Below, one piece after another: positions 1 through 9,887 of a stretch of DNA of 64,000 nt. The notes under the pieces were generated by a model. That model was not told the DNA's origin and did not search any database. It saw only the letters and a list, made by a program, of their open reading frames with translations. How positions within the stretch are numbered: the first letter of the stretch is position 1; each line of letters opens with the position of its first letter. Source of the stretch: Anoxybacteroides voinovskiense (GTDB lineage Bacteria; Bacillota; Bacilli; Bacillales; Anoxybacillaceae); contig NZ_JACIDE010000008.1 of the NCBI RefSeq assembly GCF_014196205.1, positions 62,001-126,000 on the forward strand, read 5' to 3'. The position numbers were made by a program, and so were the translations under genes.

Positions 1-733
1 GTACTTGACTACAAATATTTTGAATGCGTTCTTTATGTATATTTGACGTCCCTACAATAACATTGACTTCAATGTTACGAAACTCCTCTATCTTCAACGC
101 CTCAAGAACCAACTCTGTCACATTATGCGGATCACTTCCGCCTAAAAAAACAACTATTCGTTTAACCTCTCCATTACGTTCCTTTAAATTGAGGCGAACT
201 TTCTTAAATTCCTCTCTAATTAGAGCATATTTTGGTCCAAGCAGTAACCTCGTTTCATTTTTTACCAGATGTCTATATCTATTTTCCATTTGTGCATAGT
301 AATTTTGATCCAATAAAAGATCGCAGTCATGCTTTCGATCCGCTAAATCATCAATCACCATTATTTTTTTTACATAAGGGCGAACTTCCTTTTGCCAATT
401 TTCTTCGATACCGTAATGATCAATAATGAGCCAATCAATCGGTGCATTTTTTTTCAGCGATTGAATGGTGTCATGTACGTCTGTCAGCCAATGAGCACCT
501 AGCCAATGAGAATGAGGCGTTAACCACTCAATTTCTTCTTGTATTTGAGGTAAACGAGCAACTTCATATCCCTTGCTTTCAATGAAATTACATAAATGCC
601 CTTTATGCATACGACATATGAACATGACACGATTGCCGTACTTTTTTAATTCGTCAGCTAACGTTAAACATCTCATCACATGACCTGTACCGATCTCAAT
701 AGATGCGTCAACACGAAAAAAAATGTTCATCAT
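1..733 (-). CDS. pseG: PseG-like UDP-sugar hydrolase, 3' end outside window
   Basis: Partial gene running off the left edge; 244 codons are visible and no stop is reached. The translation starts with MMNIFFRVDAS followed by GTGHVMRC, the N-terminal signature of the PseG/SpsG family, and has a later FLGGSDPHN loop typical of GT-B nucleotide binding. PseG removes UDP from the 2,4-diacetamido-trideoxy-hexose intermediate of pseudaminic acid synthesis in the cytoplasm; B. subtilis SpsG is a relative. GAGGG lies 6 bases before the first ATG at 733, so that start is preferred. It follows the aminotransferase gene by 12 bp and is probably the same operon. The NeuB-type synthase expected in the pathway is not in view. 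Family assignment is firm; the exact sugar is not. Confidence 0.88.
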   Translation of the reverse strand, partial: MMNIFFRVDASIEIGTGHVMRCLTLADELKKYGNRVMFICRMHKGHLCNFIESKGYEVARLPQIQEEIEWLTPHSHWLGAHWLTDVHDTIQSLKKNAPIDWLIIDHYGIEENWQKEVRPYVKKIMVIDDLADRKHDCDLLLDQNYYAQMENRYRHLVKNETRLLLGPKYALIREEFKKVRLNLKERNGEVKRIVVFLGGSDPHNVTELVLEALKIEEFRNIEVNVIVGTSNIHKERIQNICSQV

Positions 734-745
734 TATAGTCCCTCA

Positions 746-2038
746 TTACGAACGAATTTTAAACAAAGGCTCTATTGGCTTTGTTCGCAACATTTGCTCT
801 AGCGTTTCATTTTCCATCGCTTGCTTAATGACTGTTAGCACTTCAGCGTAAACGTTCAATGTTATTTCAATATCCTCGTCACTATGAGCGTAACTCATAT
901 TATGCGTGCCAATCATCAACACGCCGCGCTGAAACAGTTCTTGCATAAATAATGTCTTTATTTCCCAAATGTTATATCGACTAGTCGGCTTAACATGTAC
1001 AAACGACCACGAAGGGTGTCCCGATAAATCAATCACTTCTTGAAGCTGCAATTTCTCTATAATATTCCGCAATCCATTTATAAGTTTACTTCCTTGTACA
1101 TACAACGTGTCAATAACGGGCTCTCGTTGCAATTTATTAAGGGTGGCTAACGATGCGGCTAACGACAATGTTTCCCCACCGAATGTAAACGAAAAGAAAA
1201 TTTCTTCCATCAGTTGCATAATCTCTTTTTTCCCTACAATTGCAGATAACGGATATCCATTAGCTAATCCTTTTCCAAATGTAGCTAAATCAGGGATTAC
1301 TCCGAAATATTCTTGAGCCCCACCATTTGCAAAACGAAAACCTGTAATCGTTTCATCGAAAATAAGGATGGCTCCGTGTTGATGTGTCAGCTCTTTTACC
1401 TCGTGCAAAAAGCCATTCTTTGGTTCTTGTACATTCATTGGCTCTAAAATAACAGCTGCAATATCATTAGGATACTGTTGAAACAGTTTCTTTAATGAAT
1501 CGATGTCATTATAAATAAACACGTGAGTCAGTTCTTTTGTTGCTTTTGGTACCCCTAAATCGCGTGACGTGGAGCCAATGTACCAGTCTTGCCACCCGTG
1601 ATACCCACATACTGCAACACGGTCACGGCGTGTAAACGCACGCGCTAAACGAATAGCACCAGCCGTAGCATCTGATTCATTTTTTCCAAAACGAACCATT
1701 TCTGCACAAGGAACCATCTCTATTATTTTTTCAGCTACAAATGTTTCTAACGGATGAGGTAGTGAGAAAATTGTCCCTTCATGTATTTGGGCAATGACTG
1801 CTTCTTGAACATCTGGATCGTTATAGCCGAGCGTAAGGGAAGCGAGACCATTCACAAAGTCAATATATTCATTACCATCAATATCAAATAGCCTACTTCC
1901 CTTTCCTTTTTGTGCAAATAACGGTGAAACACCTAAAGGATATTGTATCATACTTTTACTGAACGTCTGAGAAGCAAGCGGAATAGATTGAAGCGATCGC
2001 TCTAAAAATTGTTCAGATTTAGCATATCGTTTGGACAT
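746..2038 (-). CDS. Class III PLP aminotransferase (glutamate-1-semialdehyde aminomutase-like)
   Basis: 430 aa, the usual length for the GSA aminomutase branch of class III aminotransferases. Visible: the DIDGNEYIDF strand near residue 52, the FDET motif near 227-230 that holds the PLP pyridine nitrogen, and the Schiff-base lysine K256 in TFGKGLANG. It is not a haem-pathway hemL by context: it lies between an spsF-like cytidylyltransferase and pseG in a sugar-nucleotide operon. There it most likely transfers an amino group to a keto sugar or nonulosonate intermediate. The classical pathway uses PseC, a DegT-family enzyme, so a class III enzyme here is unusual. AAGGGG precedes the ATG. The substrate is inferred from neighbours only. 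Confidence 0.85.
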   Translation of the reverse strand: MSKRYAKSEQFLERSLQSIPLASQTFSKSMIQYPLGVSPLFAQKGKGSRLFDIDGNEYIDFVNGLASLTLGYNDPDVQEAVIAQIHEGTIFSLPHPLETFVAEKIIEMVPCAEMVRFGKNESDATAGAIRLARAFTRRDRVAVCGYHGWQDWYIGSTSRDLGVPKATKELTHVFIYNDIDSLKKLFQQYPNDIAAVILEPMNVQEPKNGFLHEVKELTHQHGAILIFDETITGFRFANGGAQEYFGVIPDLATFGKGLANGYPLSAIVGKKEIMQLMEEIFFSFTFGGETLSLAASLATLNKLQREPVIDTLYVQGSKLINGLRNIIEKLQLQEVIDLSGHPSWSFVHVKPTSRYNIWEIKTLFMQELFQRGVLMIGTHNMSYAHSDEDIEITLNVYAEVLTVIKQAMENETLEQMLRTKPIEPLFKIRS

Positions 2039-2055
2039 AGTGACCCCTTCTTTAG

Positions 2056-2814
2056 CTATTTTATGTACTGATCTGCTTGTAGGGACTTTTCATACCCTTC
2101 ATTGCGCCAATATTGACTATTTACATTAAGCCAATTAGGATGACGATCTAAACAACCCAAAATATCTTCCATCAAAAAATAAGGGTTCGTTGGATACAAT
2201 TCTTCGTAAATGCTTTTTACAAGAAAATAGTCCTCTTGTTCATCCACCGTCCATCGGTACGTAGACAAATCTTTATTATTGCAAAAACGACCGATGCAAA
2301 AAAGGTGTTCATTTTTGTAAAAAAATGGCGTAACATGCTCCCGTTCAGATTGTAGTGTTGCTTTTTCATAAATAATTGTCAATTTATTTGCAACAAACAC
2401 TTCAACATCTAACCCATCTGGAAACGTTGGAGGTAGTACATTACTTGTATAATCATAGCGACCTTCGAGATGAAACTGAACAACCTTGTCAATCACAGTT
2501 GGATCAATGAGTGGACAGTCCGCTGTCAAACGGACAATATGCTCGGGTCTATATTTTTCATACACGAAGTAAAAACGTTCTAGTACATCTTTTAGCGATC
2601 CTCGATATACATCTATTCCGTGTTGTAAACAAACTTGAACGAGCGGATCATCGCTTTCATGTGTGCTCGTTGCTACGACGATATGATTAATCATTTTGCA
2701 CCTCTGAATTCGTTCAAGTTGCCGAACAATCATCGGCTTACCGACTAGCGGTAACAATACTTTTCCCGGTAATCGCTTTGAACTCATTCTCGCTTGCACT
2801 ACCGCTAAAATCAT
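2056..2814 (-). CDS. spsF: SpsF-like cytidylyltransferase (CMP-sugar synthetase family)
   Basis: 252 aa from an ATG preceded by GGAGGAATAAC; a 7-codon upstream extension has no ribosome site of its own and is rejected. The N-terminus reads VVQARMSSKRLPGKVL, the nucleotide-binding loop of the SpsF family (COG1861), which differs from the PARGGSKR form of PseF/NeuA. LTADCPLIDP near residue 98 is the metal/nucleotide acid motif. The family activates acidic sugars with CTP; B. subtilis spsF lies in the spore-coat polysaccharide operon. Here it would make the CMP-nonulosonate donor for the flagellin glycosyltransferase upstream. It starts 2 bp after the reductase stop, so the two are probably coupled. 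Confidence 0.85.
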   Translation of the reverse strand: MILAVVQARMSSKRLPGKVLLPLVGKPMIVRQLERIQRCKMINHIVVATSTHESDDPLVQVCLQHGIDVYRGSLKDVLERFYFVYEKYRPEHIVRLTADCPLIDPTVIDKVVQFHLEGRYDYTSNVLPPTFPDGLDVEVFVANKLTIIYEKATLQSEREHVTPFFYKNEHLFCIGRFCNNKDLSTYRWTVDEQEDYFLVKSIYEELYPTNPYFLMEDILGCLDRHPNWLNVNSQYWRNEGYEKSLQADQYIK

Positions 2815-2816
2815 TG

Positions 2817-3683
2817 TTATTCCTCCAATTTCCATAAAGATGGGTTAAGTATATCCTCATCTTCCATCGCAAAAGAAGAAAAATCAATCCTTGGGATGTT
2901 CTTGTTGTACGCTTCAATAATTTCAATAAACTGTTGAACGTGATCAACCCCTACTACTATACGATCGACTTCATCTATTTGTTTGACGAAATGAATGGCT
3001 CCTTCTAAACGAGAAAGCTTGCAACTATTTAAAAAAGCAAAATAGTCTATCATCGTTTTTCGTACTTTAGAAAAATGCTTCGGTACTTTTTCAACATCTT
3101 GCAACAGCAATCCTTGCAAAAATATAGAACGTACATGTATTTCAATCCCTATATGCTTTAGCTTTCTCAATAAACCTCTATGTAAAAACCGTTGATCAAA
3201 TACGTTGAGAGGGATTTGAACGAGATCAAGCGCAAACCGTGCTAAAATCGATTCCAGTTCCTTAGGTGTATAAACAGATACACCTACTTTTTTTACGAGT
3301 CCATCACGCTTCAATTCATCAAGCACCCTATATATGTGTTCTGCCTTTCCATCCAACAAATGATGTGGACGATGAACAAGAAGCCCGTATAAATGATCGA
3401 TGCCAAGTTTTTGAAGTGAATCATAACAACTTTTTTTTATGTCAGAAGCATCGTTTATATTGACTGGGGTTTTTGTTACGACTAGAAAGCGCGAATCGGA
3501 TTCGATACATTCACCAATAATTTCTTCACTACATCCATAAGCAGCCCCTGTATCAATAGTACGTATGTCATTTTGTTTTGCAGTGATGAATATGCGTTTT
3601 ACCTCTTCTTTAGAAGGCTGCCCAGCATGATTAAATGCCCCATAATGCATACCAAATTGTACTGTTCCTAACGCCAGTTTCAT
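2817..3683 (-). CDS. Aldo/keto reductase family protein of the glycosylation operon
   Basis: 288 aa. The AKR barrel is recognisable from LALGTVQFG at the N-terminus, the IDTGAAYG motif carrying catalytic Asp and Tyr near residues 47-53, a lysine in VVTKTP and the histidine of LLVHRPH, together the full AKR tetrad. Family members use NAD(P)H to reduce or oxidise carbonyls of sugars. AKR genes of this type recur beside spsF and class III aminotransferase genes in surface-glycan clusters, so a role in tailoring the nonulosonate or its precursor is inferred. The chosen ATG at 3683 has AAAGGTGA in front; the first in-frame ATG lies at the pseB stop and lacks a site. Substrate unknown. Confidence 0.82.
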   Translation of the reverse strand: MKLALGTVQFGMHYGAFNHAGQPSKEEVKRIFITAKQNDIRTIDTGAAYGCSEEIIGECIESDSRFLVVTKTPVNINDASDIKKSCYDSLQKLGIDHLYGLLVHRPHHLLDGKAEHIYRVLDELKRDGLVKKVGVSVYTPKELESILARFALDLVQIPLNVFDQRFLHRGLLRKLKHIGIEIHVRSIFLQGLLLQDVEKVPKHFSKVRKTMIDYFAFLNSCKLSRLEGAIHFVKQIDEVDRIVVGVDHVQQFIEIIEAYNKNIPRIDFSSFAMEDEDILNPSLWKLEE

Positions 3684-3694
3684 ATCGTCACCTT

Positions 3695-4708
<1,014 letters not shown>

Positions 4709-5830
4709 TCACTTTTTACAGATGACAGCAATGCCATAGCCATGATTAAAGTTTTTCGACTGAGTCGCTTTATCGAATAAAGTCCCCCATTGTTCCGGAA
4801 TGACATTGAAAATGACACTATCTGCGAGTAACACTTCCTCATAAACGATTTCATGTTCAGGGAACATTTCTTCTAATTCCCCCATTTCAATTCCAATTGT
4901 TGTATTGTGGATAAATAGATTTCCTACCGATTTCGCAAACTGTTTTTTGTTTAAGTTGTACGTAAAAATAATTCCTCCTTTTTTCAACACGCGTGACAAT
5001 TCATTTGAGACTTTTTTTCTTAATTCCTTGTCTTTAATATGCTGTAACACACCGATTGTTAAAACAACATCGAACGATTCATTCGCAAACGGCAGCTCAT
5101 CGCCATGCGCTTGTAACAGTGTCATATCTTTGGCACATAGTTCTTTCGCCAACTGAATAATACTTCCATCTAAATCCACACCAGCTAAGTGTTTAGGTGA
5201 AGCTCCCCAATCCACAAGTTTGCGCAACCATCTCCCTTCTCCGCACCCTACATCTAGCACTTTTACTTGTGGAATGTTTTGAAAACCATACTGAATGAGC
5301 TTGCTCATTAACAAATATTCAAGAACATGATCTTTAAATAAAATAGGAAATTGCAGTGTCCGGGTCTGTCTTCCTTTTTCTCCATAAGACGATACATAAT
5401 AAAACTCTTCGGCCCATTTTTCAAGACGGCGTTTCTCTTGTTGTTCTTCAAGTTTTCGTTTCACTTCTACTATTTTTTTGTATACACGTTCGTCATAACT
5501 GATTTTTTGCAACCGAACAAACATATCCATTGATTGCTTATACTGTTGTAAATAATAATAACTATCCCCGACCATATCAAGCACGTATTTTTCATTTTCA
5601 TCAATTTCTAGATATTTTTCACCTAGGTACACAACTTCAGAAAACTTACCAAGCTTATATTTAACATGAATAACGTTATAAAACCGCTCTAAATCAGGTT
5701 CTTGTTCAAAAGCTTGTACCAGATATCTTTCGGCCTCTTCGTAGTTTCCTTCCTGAAAAAAATGTATACCAAGCTGTTCAAGTTGCTGAATATTTGTCAT
5801 ATTTTCTTCATTTTTTGTATATTCGTTCAT
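4709..5830 (-). CDS. TPR-class I SAM methyltransferase fusion
   Basis: 373 aa. Residues about 10-125 are helical TPR-like repeats (EEAERYLVQAF, QQYKQSMDMF). A basic coiled segment follows, then a class I methyltransferase domain from about residue 190: VLDVGCGEGRW is motif I for SAM binding, AGVDLDG motif II, and FDVVLTIGVLQH motif IV. Its ATG overlaps the maf stop codon by 4 bp, so the two are translated together. A methyltransferase between maf and pseB suggests it methylates the flagellin glycan or flagellin itself, with the TPR part binding the partner protein. That role is inferred from position; only the two domains are seen. Confidence 0.82.
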   Translation of the reverse strand: MNEYTKNEENMTNIQQLEQLGIHFFQEGNYEEAERYLVQAFEQEPDLERFYNVIHVKYKLGKFSEVVYLGEKYLEIDENEKYVLDMVGDSYYYLQQYKQSMDMFVRLQKISYDERVYKKIVEVKRKLEEQQEKRRLEKWAEEFYYVSSYGEKGRQTRTLQFPILFKDHVLEYLLMSKLIQYGFQNIPQVKVLDVGCGEGRWLRKLVDWGASPKHLAGVDLDGSIIQLAKELCAKDMTLLQAHGDELPFANESFDVVLTIGVLQHIKDKELRKKVSNELSRVLKKGGIIFTYNLNKKQFAKSVGNLFIHNTTIGIEMGELEEMFPEHEIVYEEVLLADSVIFNVIPEQWGTLFDKATQSKNFNHGYGIAVICKK

Positions 5831-7662
5831 TTTCCCAACTCCTTTGAGAGTTCCGTAATTGTGCGATCAATTTGATCAATAAGCGCATCAAGGACGATGC
5901 GAAGGGTGCGTAAAAAATCTTTTTGCACATCTATGTTTTTCTTTACATTTTCCAAAGACAATATTTCATCAATTTTATACATTTTATAAAACGTGTTGAC
6001 CAATTCTGGTTGCATATTATGGAACAATAACTTATGGTCATAAACTGCTAATAAAATCTCATCAGCTTTTTTCATTTTTTCTATAATTTGTTCCAATATG
6101 AGCACATCTTCATTTTCCGGAAACACAATCCCATCAATTTCTTTTGCAAAGCGTGTTACCAATTGTTCAACCTGAACAATCTTCGCTTTTTCAGTTTTCA
6201 ATTTTTCAATGATGTCCACGCGATTGAATTGATACATTGGCGTTTGTTCTACGATGGAGTACACGTTAATCTCCTGTTGGCAATATTGCTCAATAGCTTG
6301 TAAAAGCGGCATTTGAACAGTTCCTTCGATTTTCGCTCCACCTTCTGTTGCATTAATAACGTTCGTTTGTTCTTTTATATATTCGATATAAAATTCAAAC
6401 CATTTTTTAAATGCAAGCCACAATTCAGACGTAACAACTTCTCCGCCGTAATACCCTTCAACCGTTTTTGTTGGATCTTGCATCGGGTCATCCAACGGAT
6501 TCGTTCCAATTTGTTCATAAATAGTACCGGAAGCATGACACCCCGTTCCCCCTTCACCAAATGCTAAGTCTTGACCGATTAAAATAATCGGATTGGCTCC
6601 CAGATGATGTGCAAACCCAAGCGCTAAATGAGCGGTTGAATCTCCCATGGAAACAAACGCATCCGGACCAAGCGACAAAATTCGGTCAAGCCATTCATAC
6701 TCTCCAATTCCATCACGCAACGGCATGATCCAGTTACCTTGAAATTCTTCAAAAATCATCGGTTTGATAACAGCTGGAGCAACAAGTGTTACTTCTTTTG
6801 GATATTTCTTCCCTTTGTAACTTAATTCGTATGCCGACTGTACTCTCTCAATCGATGTTACAAAATCCGGAATAATTCCTTCACGAACGAGCCGTTCTAA
6901 AATCGTTTCAGTAGCGATAATAATTGCTTTCCCAACTGCCTTATGTAAATGATGAATATTTTTATCTAACGAAGGTCCAGCTGAGACAATAATCGCTGGA
7001 ACATTAGCAAAACGTTTTTTCAGCTTTCGCACATCTTTCGAACGAAACATATACTTAATATTATGGATATTTTGCGTCGATCCTTCTAGACAATCATAAA
7101 TAGAGTTTCCAAACCCCCACCGAATTGTACGCAACACAAGACTGAACGCATTCACAATTTTTTTAGACAATGGCAATAAATATGTTCGATATGGGTGTGT
7201 TAAATGAAAGCGAATATTCGCTGTTAAAAAAATGAGTGTTGTCGAGAACAACTCGTTAATAACAAACTTCAGTCTTTCCAACGGTACGTGCACAAGACAT
7301 ACGTTATCGCGATTAAAAATCGTCATATCTTTTTGTTCGCAAACATGTTTAAAAAAGCCACGCATCGGCTCGTAGACTAAATAAAAGCTATTTGGATTTC
7401 CATTTGCAACAATCGTTTCAATTTCTCTCAAGTTATTCACACCAATAATGATTACTAACTCACGTTTATGTCTTGAAACATCCGGCTTTCCCTCTAGCTG
7501 GTCAATTACTTCAAACGTTTGATCAGCCCATGCATTGAAAAATATTTCTTTGTCGTTTTGTATTTCTTTGAAAACAACATCTTCTGGAACATGATGTAAA
7601 TCAATCACATTGTTGTGATGCTCTCTAAACAAAATAGCAATATTGTAATCGATTAGTTTCAA
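5827..7662 (-). CDS. maf: Maf-type motility accessory factor, flagellin glycosyltransferase
   Basis: 611 aa with the central DUF115/MptE-like domain of Maf proteins: AIIVSAGPSLDKN near residue 225 is the family signature, followed by IIIATETIL and SIERVQSAYE. Maf enzymes transfer nonulosonic acids (pseudaminic, legionaminic and related sugars) from CMP donors to Ser/Thr of flagellin in the cytoplasm. The coding region opens with TTG at 7662, supported by AAGAGGAGAG just upstream; no ATG in frame is better placed. The gene heads an operon of sugar-nucleotide genes and is preceded by a sigma-D-type promoter, which would co-express it with flagellin. The flagellin gene lies about 2.4 kb upstream, separated by an insertion sequence. 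Confidence 0.9.
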   Translation of the reverse strand: MKLIDYNIAILFREHHNNVIDLHHVPEDVVFKEIQNDKEIFFNAWADQTFEVIDQLEGKPDVSRHKRELVIIIGVNNLREIETIVANGNPNSFYLVYEPMRGFFKHVCEQKDMTIFNRDNVCLVHVPLERLKFVINELFSTTLIFLTANIRFHLTHPYRTYLLPLSKKIVNAFSLVLRTIRWGFGNSIYDCLEGSTQNIHNIKYMFRSKDVRKLKKRFANVPAIIVSAGPSLDKNIHHLHKAVGKAIIIATETILERLVREGIIPDFVTSIERVQSAYELSYKGKKYPKEVTLVAPAVIKPMIFEEFQGNWIMPLRDGIGEYEWLDRILSLGPDAFVSMGDSTAHLALGFAHHLGANPIILIGQDLAFGEGGTGCHASGTIYEQIGTNPLDDPMQDPTKTVEGYYGGEVVTSELWLAFKKWFEFYIEYIKEQTNVINATEGGAKIEGTVQMPLLQAIEQYCQQEINVYSIVEQTPMYQFNRVDIIEKLKTEKAKIVQVEQLVTRFAKEIDGIVFPENEDVLILEQIIEKMKKADEILLAVYDHKLLFHNMQPELVNTFYKMYKIDEILSLENVKKNIDVQKDFLRTLRIVLDALIDQIDRTITELSKELGK

Positions 7663-7720
7663 TACACTCTCTCCTCTTTAAGTAATTTAATCATTATTTT
7701 ATACTCATCTCCCTACCTGT

Positions 7721-7747
7721 TATATCGGAATAAAATAAAGAAGTTTA
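7721..7747 (-). promoter_or_regulatory. Sigma-D (sigma-28) promoter of the maf-pse operon
   Basis: On the minus strand TAAA (7744-7747) is followed, 15 bases later, by CCGATAT (7722-7728), close to the Bacillus sigma-D consensus TAAA-N15-GCCGATAA. It lies about 60 bp before the TTG of maf with no other gene between. It places glycosylation under the motility sigma factor. Confidence 0.75.
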
Positions 7748-7970
7748 AATCCTTTTTGCAACATGTTGTGGATAATTGCAGAAATATGATTGTTTTTTGG
7801 CTCTTCACCAAAAGTTGTACTTGATTTTTTCATAACATGTCTTACTTATGCTTCCGAGGAAAAACAAGTAAACCAGTGATTTTTCCACATGATTGTTCAG
7901 AAAAATATACCGTTTGGTAAGTACATGTTGGGGTGATGATGAACCTGTTTTTTGGCATAGTGTAAATCAT
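7748..7970. other. AT-rich intergenic stretch, no gene seen
   Basis: AT-rich spacer between the maf promoter and the dispersed repeat. It holds no open frame with a ribosome site and no clear terminator or conserved RNA. Its role, if any, is not visible. Confidence 0.5.
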
Positions 7971-8150
7971 AAGAAAAGCGCAAAGCGCCCGCCTATCCGC
8001 CTATCGGCGAAGAGCGCACAAGCCCCACCGAGGAGGCTCAGCCAAAGCAAAGCTTTCGCTTGCGTGGGATATTTCAAAGAAGCAAACTCAGTGTGTCGCC
8101 GCCGAAAGAAGGGGCGAGGCGCATCACACCGATGGCGCTTGAAGCTAGAC
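7971..8150. repeat. Dispersed Bacillaceae repeat, AAGAAAAGCG...GCTAGAC type
   Basis: A GC-rich block of about 180 bp in AT-rich surroundings. It begins AAGAAAAGCGCAAAGCGCC and ends ACACCGATGGCGCTTGAAG then CTAGAC. The two ends are partial inverted repeats (AGCGCAAAGCGCC against GGCGCTTGAAGCT). A shorter copy with the same start and a related end lies at 52217-52301. Short interspersed elements of this look are common in Geobacillus/Anoxybacillus intergenic DNA, from memory. Open frames across it in both directions have no ribosome sites and are not taken as genes. Confidence 0.6.
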
Positions 8151-8211
8151 ATCGCCCCACCTAATCGTAAAATTTTATACTCCCTCTAGAAATGTTGATA
8201 TATCAAGGTTT

Positions 8212-8233
8212 CTTGGCATCTTAGGGGTGCCAA
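8212..8233. repeat. Left subterminal repeat of the IS110 element, palindromic
   Basis: TTGGCA...TGCCAA encloses TCTTAGGGG, so this end could form a small hairpin by itself. It is also the inverted partner of 9888-9911. Confidence 0.7.
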
Positions 8234-8569
8234 AAAAATATTTTTCGACAAAACTCATCACACATTTTTTCATTTTTGTTGATATCTAACAACCAATGGT
8301 GCGCTTCGCGACCACTGGATATTTTTGTATTTTTATATACCAGTGGGGGGATGTGTATGCGATGCACCTTGGATCTCTGCATTACTGATGAGGACGAACC
8401 CTCCCATGTCTCTGGGCATCCGTGTGCCAACATTCCTTCGTTCGGTCTCTTCACCAGGCAGAGGCCGGCTAAGCTTTCTTAGGGACTCGAGGTCGAATGT
8501 ATAAAATGGTGCCAGCTTCTCCGTGTCATCTGGTTGTTCAGAACACTCTTTTTGTCAAAGGAGGCGGCT
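8234..8569 (-). ncRNA. Candidate bridge RNA (seekRNA) region of the IS110 element
   Basis: Non-coding tail between the transposase stop and the left inverted repeat. IS1111-group elements are reported to encode their guide (bridge) RNA in such a 3' non-coding end; the placement here is the argument. A long stem is visible: CCACTGGATAT (8312-8322) pairs with ATATACCAGTGG (8335-8346) around an AT-rich loop. Smaller hairpins such as GCGCTTCGCG (8301-8310) are nearby. The loops that would match target and donor DNA have not been identified, and exact ends are unknown. Confidence 0.45.
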
Positions 8570-9853
8570 TTAGGCTGCCTGTATTTGAGTGGAGGAGAAG
8601 ATATCTCGCATCATTCGTTCCTCATCAAATGCTTGCTGTTTCACACAAACCGCGTATACAATCTTCAATAGCTTGCCACATAACACAACGATGGATTGCT
8701 TCTTACGCAACGGATGGACAGGACGTGTCGTATAGTACTCGTGCAAGGCACGAAACGCCTTGTTATGGCGAATGAGTGGGATCATCACCCGAAAGAGAAG
8801 GGCGCGTAGCCGTCTTCGCCCTCGCTTCGAGATTCGTTTTTGCCCCTTGTGTTGTCCCGACGAGTTTTCTTTCAACGTCAAGCCCGCTCATTTGATCAAT
8901 TGCCGCGGATCTTGGTACTGTTGAAAACTCCCGATTTCCGACAATAGTTCCACCATCGTCGCATCGCCTAACCCCGGGATGGTTTGAAGCCATTCGTACT
9001 CCACCGTCGTTTGTGCAAGGGCAACTAACTCTTCCGTCAACGCTGCGATCTCTTGTTCCAATTGGCGATATCGGCGGACCAACGTGGCAATTTGGGTACG
9101 GGCCATCCGTTGTCCTTCCGTGATGCCAATCGAATCGCGAGAAACCTCGATCAGCTTTTGAATTTTCGGTTTTTGCGGACATTTCAGTCCTTCGCTTTGA
9201 CGGTATCGCTCCATGAGCCCTTCGATCGTCTGATCGGCCATGTCCATCGGAAACGGCGTGTGTTCTAAAACTGCCAATGCGAGTTTTCCGAACGACGGAA
9301 ACACTTGCACAAACTCTGGGAAGTACTGATCCAGCCAACGAATCATTTGATTGAGGACGGCATTCCGTTCCTTGATCAGTGATTCTCGAAACGTGGTTCC
9401 TGCCCGTAATTCCGCCTCCACCTCGTGGAGAATGCGTGGATAGCTAAATCGTCCGTCTTTGACGAGCCTTGCGATGACGAGGGCATCTTTGGCGTCATGC
9501 TTCGTCGGTAAGTTGTCGTCCAGTTCTTTCGACCGTTTGACGTGCATCGGGTTGACCATGACCAACGGGATCCCTTTTTCCTCGAGAAAATGGGCAAGGT
9601 TCAACCAGTAATGTCCGGTCGGTTCGATTCCGACGATCACTTCCGTTTTATCGAATTCCCTCATCGCCTCCTGAATCAACGCATAGAACTGCTCAAATCC
9701 GGCTCTCGACTGGAGCACTGGAACCCTCTTCTTGAGTTCTCTTCCCCGTGCGTCCACCATCGCCACGAAATGTTTTTGCTTGGCAATGTCCATTCCAATC
9801 ACTAATGTTTGATCCGTGACTTGTTCAATTTTGCGATTTTGTGTACAATTCAT
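8570..9853 (-). pseudogene. IS110-family DEDD transposase, interrupted by an in-frame TGA
   Basis: The full frame is 428 codons from ATG 9853, with AAGGAGG 7 bases upstream. The N-terminal RuvC-like DEDD domain shows VIGMDIAKQKH (first Asp), GIEPTGHYW (Glu) and KHDAKDALVIARL (paired Asp). The C-terminal transposase_20 part shows QTIPGLGDATM, NSSGQHKG and ISKRGRRRLR. After 321 codons the frame meets TGA at 8888-8890, then continues in the same frame with AGLTLKENSSG to a TAA at 8570. One T-to-G change from TTA would explain it. The stop cuts off the conserved C-terminal domain, so this copy is probably inactive unless the stop is read through. A TTG at 8881 could restart only the last 103 codons. 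Confidence 0.85.
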
Positions 9854-9887
9854 AATGAGTCCTCCTTGGTTTGATGGTAGGTTTTTG

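Noticed and set aside
746-2038. hemL (glutamate-1-semialdehyde aminomutase) for haem synthesis
   Set aside because: No other haem gene nearby; tightly packed in a sugar-nucleotide operon. Family similarity alone does not identify the substrate.
7893-8189. 98-codon open frame on the plus strand and 61-codon frame on the minus strand
   Set aside because: Both cross the dispersed repeat, lack ribosome sites and have low-complexity basic composition. They are a consequence of the GC-rich repeat.
8385-8398. Hammerhead-ribozyme-like core CTGATGA...CGAA on the plus strand
   Set aside because: No room for stem II between CTGATGAG and GAA, and no matching stems I and III around it. It lies antisense to the candidate bridge RNA.
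8570-8881. Separate 103-codon gene
   Set aside because: It is the C-terminal part of the IS110 transposase in the same frame, behind the internal TGA.
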